A stretch of DNA of 64,000 nucleotides from Streptomyces echinatus (GTDB lineage Bacteria; Actinomycetota; Actinomycetes; Streptomycetales; Streptomycetaceae): NCBI RefSeq assembly GCF_014203595.1, contig NZ_JACHJK010000009.1:186001-250000 (forward strand), in the 5' to 3' direction. The translations under genes and the position numbers were made by a program. The notes under the pieces are model-generated. The model had not been told where the DNA came from and did not search any database. It saw only the letters and a program-made list of their open reading frames with translations. The number at the start of each line of letters is the position of its first letter. Position 1 is the stretch's first letter. Positions 1-6,888 of this stretch are shown here, piece by piece.

Positions 1-2
1 CG

Positions 3-1319
3 TCGGCGTACACGAGGCTCAGCGTCTCCTTCACCACCGGCGCCGCGCAGACCAGCGCCACGATCTATGTGCACGGCTGGTACGCCCAGGGCACCTACCA
101 CGCCGACGACATCAGCCTGGACGGCCCGGGCGGCCCAGGCGGCGGCGACACCCGGGCGCCGACCGCGCCCGGCGGGCTGACCTCCACCGGCAAGACCTCG
201 ACGAGCGTGTCGCTGAAGTGGAACGCCGCCTCGGACGACGTGGGTGTGACGGCGTACGACGTCTACAGCGCCGGCAGCCGGGTACTGAGCGTCTCCGGCA
301 CCTCGGCCACCGTCGGCGGGCTGTCGCCGGGCACGGCCTACACCTTCACCGTGAAGGCGCGGGACGCGGCCGGGAACACCTCACCCGCCTCCGGCTCCGT
401 GACCGTGACGACCGACACGGGCGGCGGTGGCGGCACCGGCTTCAAGCAGGCGGCGCCGTACCTGTACGAGGGCTGGGGAGATCCCCCGGATCCGGGCACG
501 GTGATGAGCGCGACCGGGGTCAAGTGGTTCACGATGGCGTTCGTGCTGGACTCCGGCGGCTGCACCCCGGCCTGGGACGGCAGCCGGGCGCTGACCGGCG
601 GGGTGGACCAGACGGCGATCAGCCGGATCCGGTCCGCCGGCGGTGACGTCGTCCCGTCGTTCGGCGGCTGGCAGGGCAGCAAGCTCGGCGCCAACTGCTC
701 CTCCGCGAGCGCGCTCGCCGGGGCGATCCAGAAGGTGGTCGACGCCTACGGCCTGAAGGCCGTCGACTTCGACATCGAGAACACCGACGAGTTCGAGAAC
801 GAGGCCGTCCAGGCGAGGATCCTCACCGCCCTGAAGACGGTCAGGGCGGCCAACCCCGGCCTGCGGACCATCGTCACCTTCGGCACGTCCACCACCGGGC
901 CGACGTACTACGGCAACCGGCTCATCGAGCAGGCGCAGTCGCTCGGCGCGAACATCGACGTGTTCACCATCATGCCGTTCGACTTCGGCGGCGGCCCGGA
1001 CATGTACGGCAACACGGTGAACGCGGCCGAGGGGCTGAAGAACAAGCTGAAGTCCACCTTCGGCTGGGACGACGCGACCGCCTACGCCCATATCGGCATC
1101 TCGGGCATGAACGGCCTGTCCGACCAGCAGGAGACGACGACCCCGGCGATCTGGACGCAGATCCGCGACTGGTCGAACGCGCACCACATCGCGCGGCTCG
1201 CCTTCTGGGCGGTCAACCGGGACCGGCCGTGCGCGGGCGGCGGCGTGGTGAGCAACTGCTCCGGGATCGACCAGAGCACCTGGCAGTTCACCTCGATCAC
1301 GGCCGGGTTCACCGGCTGA
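3..1319 (+). CDS. Secreted GH18 chitinase, 5'-truncated by window edge
   Basis: This is the C-terminal part of an extracellular chitinase that hydrolyses beta-1,4-GlcNAc polymers. The frame is open from base 3, so the start lies upstream of the window. The first 45 residues look like the end of a beta-sandwich carbohydrate-binding module. A fibronectin type III domain follows (about bases 147-416), then a Gly-rich linker (GGGGG) and a GH18 catalytic domain. The GH18 signature is VDFDIE, with the proton-donor Glu encoded at 777-779. The GG-W near 660 and the late AFWAVNRD strand fit the GH18 barrel. Binding module, FnIII and GH18 is a common Streptomyces chitinase order. A perfect hairpin lies 24 bases past the stop. 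The class is confident; the exact paralogue is not known. Confidence 0.93.
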   Translation, partial: SAYTRLSVSFTTGAAQTSATIYVHGWYAQGTYHADDISLDGPGGPGGGDTRAPTAPGGLTSTGKTSTSVSLKWNAASDDVGVTAYDVYSAGSRVLSVSGTSATVGGLSPGTAYTFTVKARDAAGNTSPASGSVTVTTDTGGGGGTGFKQAAPYLYEGWGDPPDPGTVMSATGVKWFTMAFVLDSGGCTPAWDGSRALTGGVDQTAISRIRSAGGDVVPSFGGWQGSKLGANCSSASALAGAIQKVVDAYGLKAVDFDIENTDEFENEAVQARILTALKTVRAANPGLRTIVTFGTSTTGPTYYGNRLIEQAQSLGANIDVFTIMPFDFGGGPDMYGNTVNAAEGLKNKLKSTFGWDDATAYAHIGISGMNGLSDQQETTTPAIWTQIRDWSNAHHIARLAFWAVNRDRPCAGGGVVSNCSGIDQSTWQFTSITAGFTG

Positions 1320-1343
1320 CCCGCCGCGCCGGGTCACGGCGGA

Positions 1344-1368
1344 GGGCCGCTCGGCGGAGCGGCCCTTT
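1344..1368. terminator. Bidirectional hairpin terminator
   Basis: A perfect 9-bp stem GGGCCGCTC/GAGCGGCCC (1344-1352, 1357-1365) with loop GGCG is followed by TTT. It sits between the convergent chitinase and GH4 genes and could serve both. Confidence 0.75.
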
Positions 1369-1373
1369 CGTTC

Positions 1374-2711
1374 TCACCTCAGATAGGCCAGGCCGGGGTG
1401 GACCCCGGTGTAGCCCTCGACGAGCCTGCGGGCCACGGTGACCGAGTCGACCAGCGGATGCAGCGCGAAGGCCGTCACGGCTCTCGCCCGGGAACCCGAC
1501 TCGGCGGCGGCGAGCACCTCGCGCTCCACGGCCTTGACCGAGCACACCAGGCCGGTGGCGTGGCCGGGCAGCGGATCGGCGGCGAGCGGGTGGGCGCCGC
1601 TCGCGTCGACCAGACACGGCACCTCGACGACCGCGTCGGCGTCGAGGACGGACAGGGTGGAGCGGTTGCGGACGTTGAGGATCAGGGTGGTGCGTTCGTC
1701 GCGGGCGATGGCCCGCATCAGGGCGAGGGCGACCTTCTCGTAGCCGCCGGACAGATCGTCGGCCTCGCGTTCGCCGGCGCCGGCGCTCTCCCGGTTCTCG
1801 GCCATGTAGGTCGCCTCCCGCTCCGCGCGGGTGCGGTCCCAGGCGAGCAGTGCGGACCCGCCGGGGCCGGCGGCCTCCTGGTAGAAGCCGGCCTGCTGGT
1901 CCCGCAGGAAGGCGCCGCGGGTCCGGGCGGCGGACCGGTACGCCTGGACCGTCTCCCGGTTGTAGTAGTAGTAGTGCAGGTACTCGTTGGGGATCGCGCC
2001 GAGCGACCGCAGCCAGTCGGCGCCGAACAGCCTGCCCTCCTCGAAGGAGCCGAGCAGCGCGGGGTCGGCGAGCAGCCGGGGCAGTTCGTCGCGTCCGGCG
2101 ACCCGCAGGCCGCGCACCCAGCCGAGGTGGTTGAGGCCGACGTAGTCGACGAAGGCCGCCTTCGGGTCGGCGCCGAGGACCCGGGCGACTCGGCGGCCGA
2201 GGCCGACCGGCGAGTCGCAGATGCCGATGACCCGGTCGCCCAGGTGACGGGACATGGCCTCGGTGACCAGGCCGGCCGGGTTGGTGAAGTTGATGACCCA
2301 GGCGTCCGGGGCGAGCCGGGCCACGCGCCGGGCGATCCCGGCCGCGACGGGGACCGTGCGCAGACCGTAGGCGATCCCGCCCGCGCCGACGGTCTCCTGG
2401 CCGAGTACGCCTTCGGCGAGGGCCACCCGCTCGTCGTCCGCCCGCCCCTCCAGGCCGCCGACGCGGATCGCGGAGAAGACGAAGTCGGCGCCGCGCAGCG
2501 CCGCGTCGAGGTCGGTGGTGGCGGAGACCCGGGGCGCGTCGGGGATCCCGGCGGCCTGTTCGGCCAGCACCCGGGACACCGCGCGCAGCCGGCGGTCGTC
2601 CACATCGTGCAGCACGACCTCGGTGACCCGCCCCTCGGCGCGGTCGGCCAGCAGCGCGCCGTACACCAGCGGCACCCGGAACCCGCCGCCGCCCAGAATC
2701 GTCAGCCTCAC
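1374..2711 (-). CDS. GH4 family 6-phospho-beta-glucosidase-like enzyme
   Basis: This is a GH4 glycosidase, a cytoplasmic NAD+- and divalent-metal-dependent enzyme that cleaves phospho-glycosides by a redox elimination mechanism. Visible features are the N-terminal Rossmann loop LTILGGGGFR, the NFTNPAG motif, the metal-site Cys in GICDSP and the His in LNHLGW. The GTG at 2711 is preferred over an upstream GTG at 2747 because GGAAGGGG precedes it and the Rossmann strand starts right after it. The product is 445 residues, normal for the family. Streptomyces GH4 proteins often lie near ABC rather than PTS genes, so the phospho-substrate is assumed. No partner gene overlaps it; upstream lies decayed sequence with a beta-galactosidase remnant. 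Confidence 0.88.
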   Translation of the reverse strand: MRLTILGGGGFRVPLVYGALLADRAEGRVTEVVLHDVDDRRLRAVSRVLAEQAAGIPDAPRVSATTDLDAALRGADFVFSAIRVGGLEGRADDERVALAEGVLGQETVGAGGIAYGLRTVPVAAGIARRVARLAPDAWVINFTNPAGLVTEAMSRHLGDRVIGICDSPVGLGRRVARVLGADPKAAFVDYVGLNHLGWVRGLRVAGRDELPRLLADPALLGSFEEGRLFGADWLRSLGAIPNEYLHYYYYNRETVQAYRSAARTRGAFLRDQQAGFYQEAAGPGGSALLAWDRTRAEREATYMAENRESAGAGEREADDLSGGYEKVALALMRAIARDERTTLILNVRNRSTLSVLDADAVVEVPCLVDASGAHPLAADPLPGHATGLVCSVKAVEREVLAAAESGSRARAVTAFALHPLVDSVTVARRLVEGYTGVHPGLAYLR

Positions 2712-3178
2712 GCCCGCACCCCTTCCCGCGACTCCCGCCACGACCACCTCGGCGAAGGGCCGGTCGCCCGCCTCCGCGACGCCGGCCCGACTGGGACCTT
2801 ACTCGTCGACGTCCCACCGCCTCCCGCGCAGCGGCACGACGGGCCCCGGCCGCGTCGCGACGGCAGCGCACGGACCGCCGGGCGCCCCCGCCGTGGCAAC
2901 GGCGGCACGCGTATCGCTACGGCAGCACGCGCATCCCGACGGCGGCACGCGCATCGCGACGGCGGCACGCGAACCGCCGGGCGCCCCCGCCGTCGCAGGG
3001 GCGGCACGCGAACCACCGCGCGGTCATCGAGTCCTCGTCCGCGCTTCAGAGCGGCTTCATCCGGGGCTCGCGCCGCCACGGAATCGTGCGGGGGGTGAGC
3101 GAGGGAAGCCCGGCCCCGGGGCCGGACCGGAACCAGCGGCGGCGGACCACGCCGGCGGTCGGCATCCGCTGCCACCGG
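2712..3178. other. Gene-poor decayed stretch with tandem repeats
   Basis: No reading frame here resembles a protein family. The stretch holds the GH4 upstream region and the 20-bp tandem repeats at 2874-3012. It runs directly into the beta-galactosidase remnant, so it is best read as degraded sequence. Confidence 0.6.
2874..3012. repeat. Tandem 20-bp repeat nested in a 100-bp direct repeat
   Basis: Four units in exact register (2901, 2921, 2941, 2961) follow the pattern CGGCGGCACGCGCATCGCGA with 1-7 changes each. The flanks repeat as well: the block starting ACCGCCGGGCGCCCCCGCCG occurs at 2874 and again at 2974. The 20-bp period is not a multiple of three and the units are not separated by unique spacers, so this is neither coding nor CRISPR. 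Confidence 0.8.
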
Positions 3179-3451
3179 CACGAGGGGATGGTGGTCGCCA
3201 ACCACCAGCGCGTCCGTGGCCTCGCCTGGCTGGCGGCCGCCTGGGAGCCGGCCCTGGCCGACGGCCGTATCCTCACCGCCCCGGCTGAGCTGCCCGATCT
3301 GCGGCCCGGCGAGACCGCGGCCGTGCCGCTGGGGTTCCCGCTGCCGGCGGACGGCGGTGAGGCCTGGCTGACGCTGCGCGTGACGGCGGCCGAGAAGCAG
3401 CCGTGGGCGCCGCCCGGCAGCGCGGTGTGCGCCCCGCGGATCCGGCTCCGG
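3179..3451 (+). pseudogene. Remnant of a GH2 beta-galactosidase (LacZ domain 4)
   Basis: About 90 residues in one frame resemble the domain 4 to 5 junction of large GH2 beta-galactosidases: VVANHQR..GLAWL, a LPDLRPGETAAVPL strand pair, then GEAWLTLRV and QPWAPPG. That last run is typical of the LacZ region after the catalytic barrel. No start codon, catalytic domain or end domain is present on either side, and the frame runs on into unrelated sequence up to 3835. It therefore looks like a gene fragment. Family assignment rests on motif memory, not a search. Confidence 0.6.
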
Positions 3452-3547
3452 GCGGACACGGACACCCCACGGCCCGCCGGAGACCTCGGGTCCGCCGAGC
3501 CCGGCCGCCGGGGGACCCGGACCGCCGTCGCCCCCGGCCGTACCGGT

Positions 3548-3886
3548 TCACACCTTGCCGCCGAAGAAGACCCGCACCTCCCGGATGAGGCCGTCCCGCA
3601 CGGTGACGGCCTCGACGTTGCGGTACCGGCCGCCGGAGGCCGGCTCGTACTCGTAGTGGACGAGGACCAGTTCCTCGTCCACGGCGACGAGGTGCAGGAC
3701 CCGCTGTTCGGTGAAGCGGCCGGCGGTCGGGAAGCAGCGCTCGAAGAAGGCCGCCCTGTCGATGTGCTCGTCCTGGGGACTGGTGAAGGTGAAGTCGTCG
3801 GCGTAGAGGGGAAGGGCCGCCTCGCGGTCCTGTGACCGGTAGTGGCGGATGGCCGCCTCGACGACGCCGGCCGGAGAGCCGTTCAT
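3548..3886 (-). CDS. SnoaL-like / NTF2-fold protein
   Basis: This is a 112-residue cystatin-like (NTF2/SnoaL) fold protein. Visible features are the N-terminal helix VVEAAIRHYRSQD, YADDFTFTSPQDE, and alternating strands (LVLVHYEYEP, YRNVEAVTVRDGLIREVRVFFG) ending at a strand, as the family does. ATG at 3886 is chosen because GAGGA lies 7 bases upstream. Members range from ketosteroid-isomerase-like and polyketide cyclases to proteins of no known activity, and nothing here fixes a substrate. It is transcribed alone, divergent from the GH16 gene. Confidence 0.8.
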   Translation of the reverse strand: MNGSPAGVVEAAIRHYRSQDREAALPLYADDFTFTSPQDEHIDRAAFFERCFPTAGRFTEQRVLHLVAVDEELVLVHYEYEPASGGRYRNVEAVTVRDGLIREVRVFFGGKV

Positions 3887-4026
3887 ACGCTGTCCTCGGT
3901 CGGAGGGGGTGACCGTACCCCCGCCACGATACGACCGGGCCCGGGCCCCGGCGCGGTCGGCGCCGGTACGGGCGGCTTCAGTCCCTGAACTTCCGTTCGC
4001 CGTATGGACTTTGCTTGTTTCAAGTC

Positions 4027-4055
4027 TTGACGGCCGCGCGAGCGGGGAGCACATT
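4027..4055 (+). promoter_or_regulatory. Promoter candidate for the GH16 glucanase
   Basis: A -35 TTGACG (4027-4032) is separated by 17 bases from CACATT (4050-4055). Transcription would start near 4062, immediately before the two operator palindromes. The -10 match is weak. Confidence 0.5.
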
Positions 4056-4065
4056 GGCCGCACCG

Positions 4066-4101
4066 TGAGAGCGCTCTCAGACTTCCATGGGAGCGCTCTC
4101 A
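4066..4101. promoter_or_regulatory. Two LacI-type operators (CebR-like boxes)
   Basis: The palindromes TGAGAGCGCTCTCA (4066-4079, perfect) and TGGGAGCGCTCTCA (4088-4101, two mismatches) are centred 22 bp apart, two helical turns, placing two dimers on one face. They closely match the TGGGAGCGCTCCCA box of the Streptomyces cellobiose repressor CebR and related LacI-family proteins. They lie between the promoter and the start codon, so repression lifted by a beta-gluco-oligosaccharide is the likely mode. No LacI gene lies in the window. Confidence 0.85.
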
Positions 4102-4137
4102 CGATCCCCGCGTCCCTCCCGTACCGAGAGGCTCCCC

Positions 4138-5532
4138 ATGAGCGCAACCTCCGGCATGCCCAGACCCCGCCCCCTGCGGCGCGCACTCGTCGCCGTCGCC
4201 GCCACGCTCGGCCTGGCGGCGGCCGCCGCCACGGCCGCCACCGTACCCGCGGACGCCTCCGCGCCCGCCCCTCCCTCGGGCTGGACCCAGGTCTTCGCGG
4301 ACGACTTCGACGGCCCGGCCGGCTCCGGCGTCGACACCGCCGACTGGCAGTACGACACCGGTACGTCGTATCCCGGCGGCGCCGCCAACTGGGGCACCGG
4401 CGAGGTCGAGACGATGACGTCCGGCACCGGCAACGTCTCGCTGGACGGGAACGGCAACCTGCTCATCACCCCGCGCCGCGACGCGTCCGGCAACTGGACC
4501 TCGGGCCGGATCGAGACCAGGCGCACCGACTTCCAGCCCCCGGCCGGCGGGAAGCTGCGCGTCCAGGCGCGGATCCAGATGCCCAACGTCACCGGCGGCG
4601 CCGCCAAGGGCTACTGGCCGGCGTTCTGGATGCTCGGCGCCCCGTTCCGCGGCAACTACTGGAACTGGCCGGGCGTCGGCGAGCTGGACATCATGGAGAA
4701 CGTCCAGGGCCTGAACACCGACTGGGCCACCCTGCACTGCGGCACCAGCCCGGGCGGCCCGTGCAACGAGACCTCCGGCATCGGCGGCAACACCACCTGC
4801 ACCGGGAGCACCTGTCAGGCCGGCTTCCACACCTACGCGATGGAGTGGGACCGCTCGACCGGCACCGAGGAGATCCGCTTCTACCTGGACGGGGTCAACT
4901 TCCACACCGTCAGGGCGAACCAGGTCGACGCGACGACGTGGGCGAACGCGACGAACCACGGCTACTTCATCATCTTCGACGTCGCGATGGGCGGCGGCTT
5001 CCCGGCCGCGTTCGGCGGCGGCCCCGACGGCGGGACCGAGCCGGGCCACCCGATGACCGTGGACTACGTACAGGTCCTGCAGACCTCCGGCGGCGGCACC
5101 ACTCCCCCGCCGTCCGGCAACCGGGACGCCTACAGCGCCATCCAGGCCGAGTCCTACGACAGCCAGTCCGGGACCGGCACCGAGACCACCACGGACACCG
5201 GCGGCGGGCAGGACATCGGGTACCTCGCGAACGGTGACTGGGCGCTGTACAAGGGCGTGAACTTCGGCTCGACGGCGGCGAGGCAGTTCTACGCCCGGGT
5301 CGCCAGCGGCGCGGCGAACGGGGTCAGCGGACTGGTGGAGGTGCGCCTGGACAGCCGGGGCAACGCGCCCGTCGGCAGCTTCGCCGTCGGTGACACCGGG
5401 GGCTGGCAGTCCTGGCGGACGGTCCCCGCCAACGTCGGCGCGATCACCGGCACCCACGACGTCTACCTCACCTTCACCAGCGGCCAGCCGGCCGACTTCG
5501 TGAACGTGAACTGGTTCGACTTCGGACACTGA
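4138..5532 (+). CDS. Secreted GH16 endo-beta-glucanase with CBM6
   Basis: This is an extracellular endo-glucanase of family GH16, probably acting on beta-1,3- or mixed 1,3/1,4-glucan. ATG at 4138 is used because GAGAGG precedes it and a signal peptide follows (Arg-rich start, hydrophobic VAVAATLGLAAAAATAA, then a DASA-type cleavage region). The GH16 domain (about residues 45-315) carries the catalytic motif ELDIMEN. A Gly/Thr/Pro linker leads to a CBM6-type module (about residues 335-464; AIQAESYDSQSG at the start, NVNWFDF at the end). An upstream in-frame ATG at 4087 lies inside the operator region and is rejected. The product is 464 residues. Expression appears controlled by the two LacI-type boxes. 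Confidence 0.93.
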   Translation: MSATSGMPRPRPLRRALVAVAATLGLAAAAATAATVPADASAPAPPSGWTQVFADDFDGPAGSGVDTADWQYDTGTSYPGGAANWGTGEVETMTSGTGNVSLDGNGNLLITPRRDASGNWTSGRIETRRTDFQPPAGGKLRVQARIQMPNVTGGAAKGYWPAFWMLGAPFRGNYWNWPGVGELDIMENVQGLNTDWATLHCGTSPGGPCNETSGIGGNTTCTGSTCQAGFHTYAMEWDRSTGTEEIRFYLDGVNFHTVRANQVDATTWANATNHGYFIIFDVAMGGGFPAAFGGGPDGGTEPGHPMTVDYVQVLQTSGGGTTPPPSGNRDAYSAIQAESYDSQSGTGTETTTDTGGGQDIGYLANGDWALYKGVNFGSTAARQFYARVASGAANGVSGLVEVRLDSRGNAPVGSFAVGDTGGWQSWRTVPANVGAITGTHDVYLTFTSGQPADFVNVNWFDFGH

Positions 5533-5615
5533 GCCCGGACCGGGCGACGCCGGCGGCCGGCCCGACGGGGCCGTCCGCGCCCCCCTGCCCCCCCCACCAC
5601 TCGACGGCGGGGCCG

Positions 5616-5648
5616 CCCCCAGGGGCGCGGGGAACTGCGCGACCGGCC
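5616..5648. repeat. Dispersed Streptomyces intergenic repeat
   Basis: The string CCCCCAGGGGCGCGGGGAAC followed by TGCGCGACCGGCC matches, from memory, a short motif found in many Streptomyces intergenic regions, often 3' of genes. It may mark a transcript end. Function unknown. Confidence 0.5.
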
Positions 5649-5679
5649 AGGACGGCGCCGCACCGGCACCGCGACCGCA

Positions 5680-5721
5680 CCCCGCGCCCCGCACCCCGCA
5701 CCCCGCACCCCGCACCCCGCA
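5680..5721. repeat. Six tandem copies of the 7-mer CCCCGCA
   Basis: Six head-to-tail 7-bp units occur; the first is CCCCGCG and the next five are identical. The array lies between the convergent GH16 and AraC genes. Such arrays change length by slippage. The antisense frames it opens encode only RGAGCGV-type repeats and are not genes. Confidence 0.9.
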
Positions 5722-5753
5722 CCGGCGGTCTGACGGCGCGTCGGCCGGGCCGG

Positions 5754-6743
5754 TCAGCGCAGTTCCGCCCGGAAGGCCACCGGGGACCGGCCGGTGTGCA
5801 GATGGAAGAACTTGGAGAAGTTCGCCGCGTCGGGAAAGCCCACGGCCGCCCCGACGCGGCCGATCGTCAGGTCCGTATGGGCGAGGAGGCGTTTGGCCTC
5901 CAGGACGACGCGTCTGTCGATGAAGCCCTTCGGTGTCCCGCCGGTGGCCGCGCGGACGGCGCGGACCAGGGTGCGGCGGGAGTAGCCGAGGGCGTCGGCG
6001 TAGGCGCTGACGCTGTGGTTGGTGGCGAAGCCCCGCTCGACGGCGTCCCGGTAGCGGGTGAAGGTGCTGTCGGTCTGCTGCCGCGAGGCCGGTGCCGAAC
6101 TGGCGGCGAGATGGGCGAGGCGCAGCAGGAACGCGGTCAGCGTGTGCCTGAGCACGGCCGTGTGCAGGGTGAGCGGGAGCGTGGCGGTGTCCTCGTACTC
6201 GCGCCGGAGCTGGTCGAGGGCCGCCTGGAGCGCGGTGAGCCGGTCCGGGCCGGGGCGCAGCAGGGGCGGCAGGTCGTAGCGGTACAGGCCGGTCGCCTCG
6301 ACGGTGGAGCGGGGCAGGAAGCCGGGCTGCATGGTCAGGACGGTTCCGCGGTACACGGAGTCCCGGGAGAAACGGTGGACCTGTCCGGGGCGGATCCACA
6401 GCAGGTCGCCGGCGGTGGCCTCGTACTCGGCGAAGTCGATCATGTGCCGCACGGGGCCGCCGGTGAAGAGCATGACCACGTGGAAGTCGATGCGGTGGAC
6501 GCGGTGCAGCGGGGCGTCGGCGTGCCAGGTGCGGTCGCCGCCCATGGGGCCGATCTGCATGCCGACGCCGCCGACGGCCAGTTCGGCCGGGAAGGGGAAG
6601 GTTCTGATCCTGTCGCGGTCCGCGTTCCCGTCGCCGCCGGAGTCACCGGTGCCGGTCCCGGCGTCCGCTCCGGTGCCGGTTCGGGTGGCGCCGGTGGCGT
6701 CGTCCGCGGCGCCACCGGCGGCTCGCTGCGTTCTGTCGGTCAT
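5754..6743 (-). CDS. AraC-family transcriptional regulator
   Basis: This is a 329-residue regulator with an N-terminal cupin-like sensing domain (IDFHVVMLFTGG, GDLLWIRPGQVHRFS) and a C-terminal AraC double helix-turn-helix (VSAYADALGYSRRTLVRAVRA, then IGRVGAAVGFPDAANFSKFF). Residues 1-40 are low-complexity Gly/Thr/Asp-rich. ATG at 6743 is chosen because AAGGA lies 5 bases upstream; the open frame continues upstream without family similarity. It is divergent from the transketolase operon with 145 bases between start codons. It may control that operon or an unlinked sugar gene; the ligand is unknown. Confidence 0.88.
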   Translation of the reverse strand: MTDRTQRAAGGAADDATGATRTGTGADAGTGTGDSGGDGNADRDRIRTFPFPAELAVGGVGMQIGPMGGDRTWHADAPLHRVHRIDFHVVMLFTGGPVRHMIDFAEYEATAGDLLWIRPGQVHRFSRDSVYRGTVLTMQPGFLPRSTVEATGLYRYDLPPLLRPGPDRLTALQAALDQLRREYEDTATLPLTLHTAVLRHTLTAFLLRLAHLAASSAPASRQQTDSTFTRYRDAVERGFATNHSVSAYADALGYSRRTLVRAVRAATGGTPKGFIDRRVVLEAKRLLAHTDLTIGRVGAAVGFPDAANFSKFFHLHTGRSPVAFRAELR

Positions 6744-6821
6744 GTCCTTTTCGTGCCGCCCCTGTCGCGTGATCGCTGTCCCAGATTCACCACAGGCTGA
6801 CACACCCCGACCTTTCCTTGA

Positions 6822-6836
6822 AAAAGTCAGACTTTT
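6822..6836. promoter_or_regulatory. Palindrome in the AraC/tkt divergent region
   Basis: AAAAGTCAGACTTTT is a perfect 15-bp palindrome in an AT-rich island within very GC-rich DNA, 52 bases before the tkt start. It is a candidate operator or promoter element for one or both divergent genes. The binding protein is unknown; AraC sites are usually direct repeats, so a different regulator is possible. Confidence 0.5.
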
Positions 6837-6888
6837 AAGTTTGAACGCGTCAGGCCAGCCAACCGCACTGAACGAGGACTTCTTGAAG

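Noticed and set aside
2901..2980. CRISPR array
   Set aside because: The 20-bp units are contiguous with no spacers and diverge between copies.
3086..3835. A 249-codon plus-strand gene
   Set aside because: Only its first half resembles a protein (beta-galactosidase fragment); the second half is antisense to the SnoaL-like gene.
5463..5722. Small minus-strand proteins rich in RGAGCGV repeats
   Set aside because: They are produced by reading the CCCCGCA array and the antisense of the CBM6 module; no start signal.
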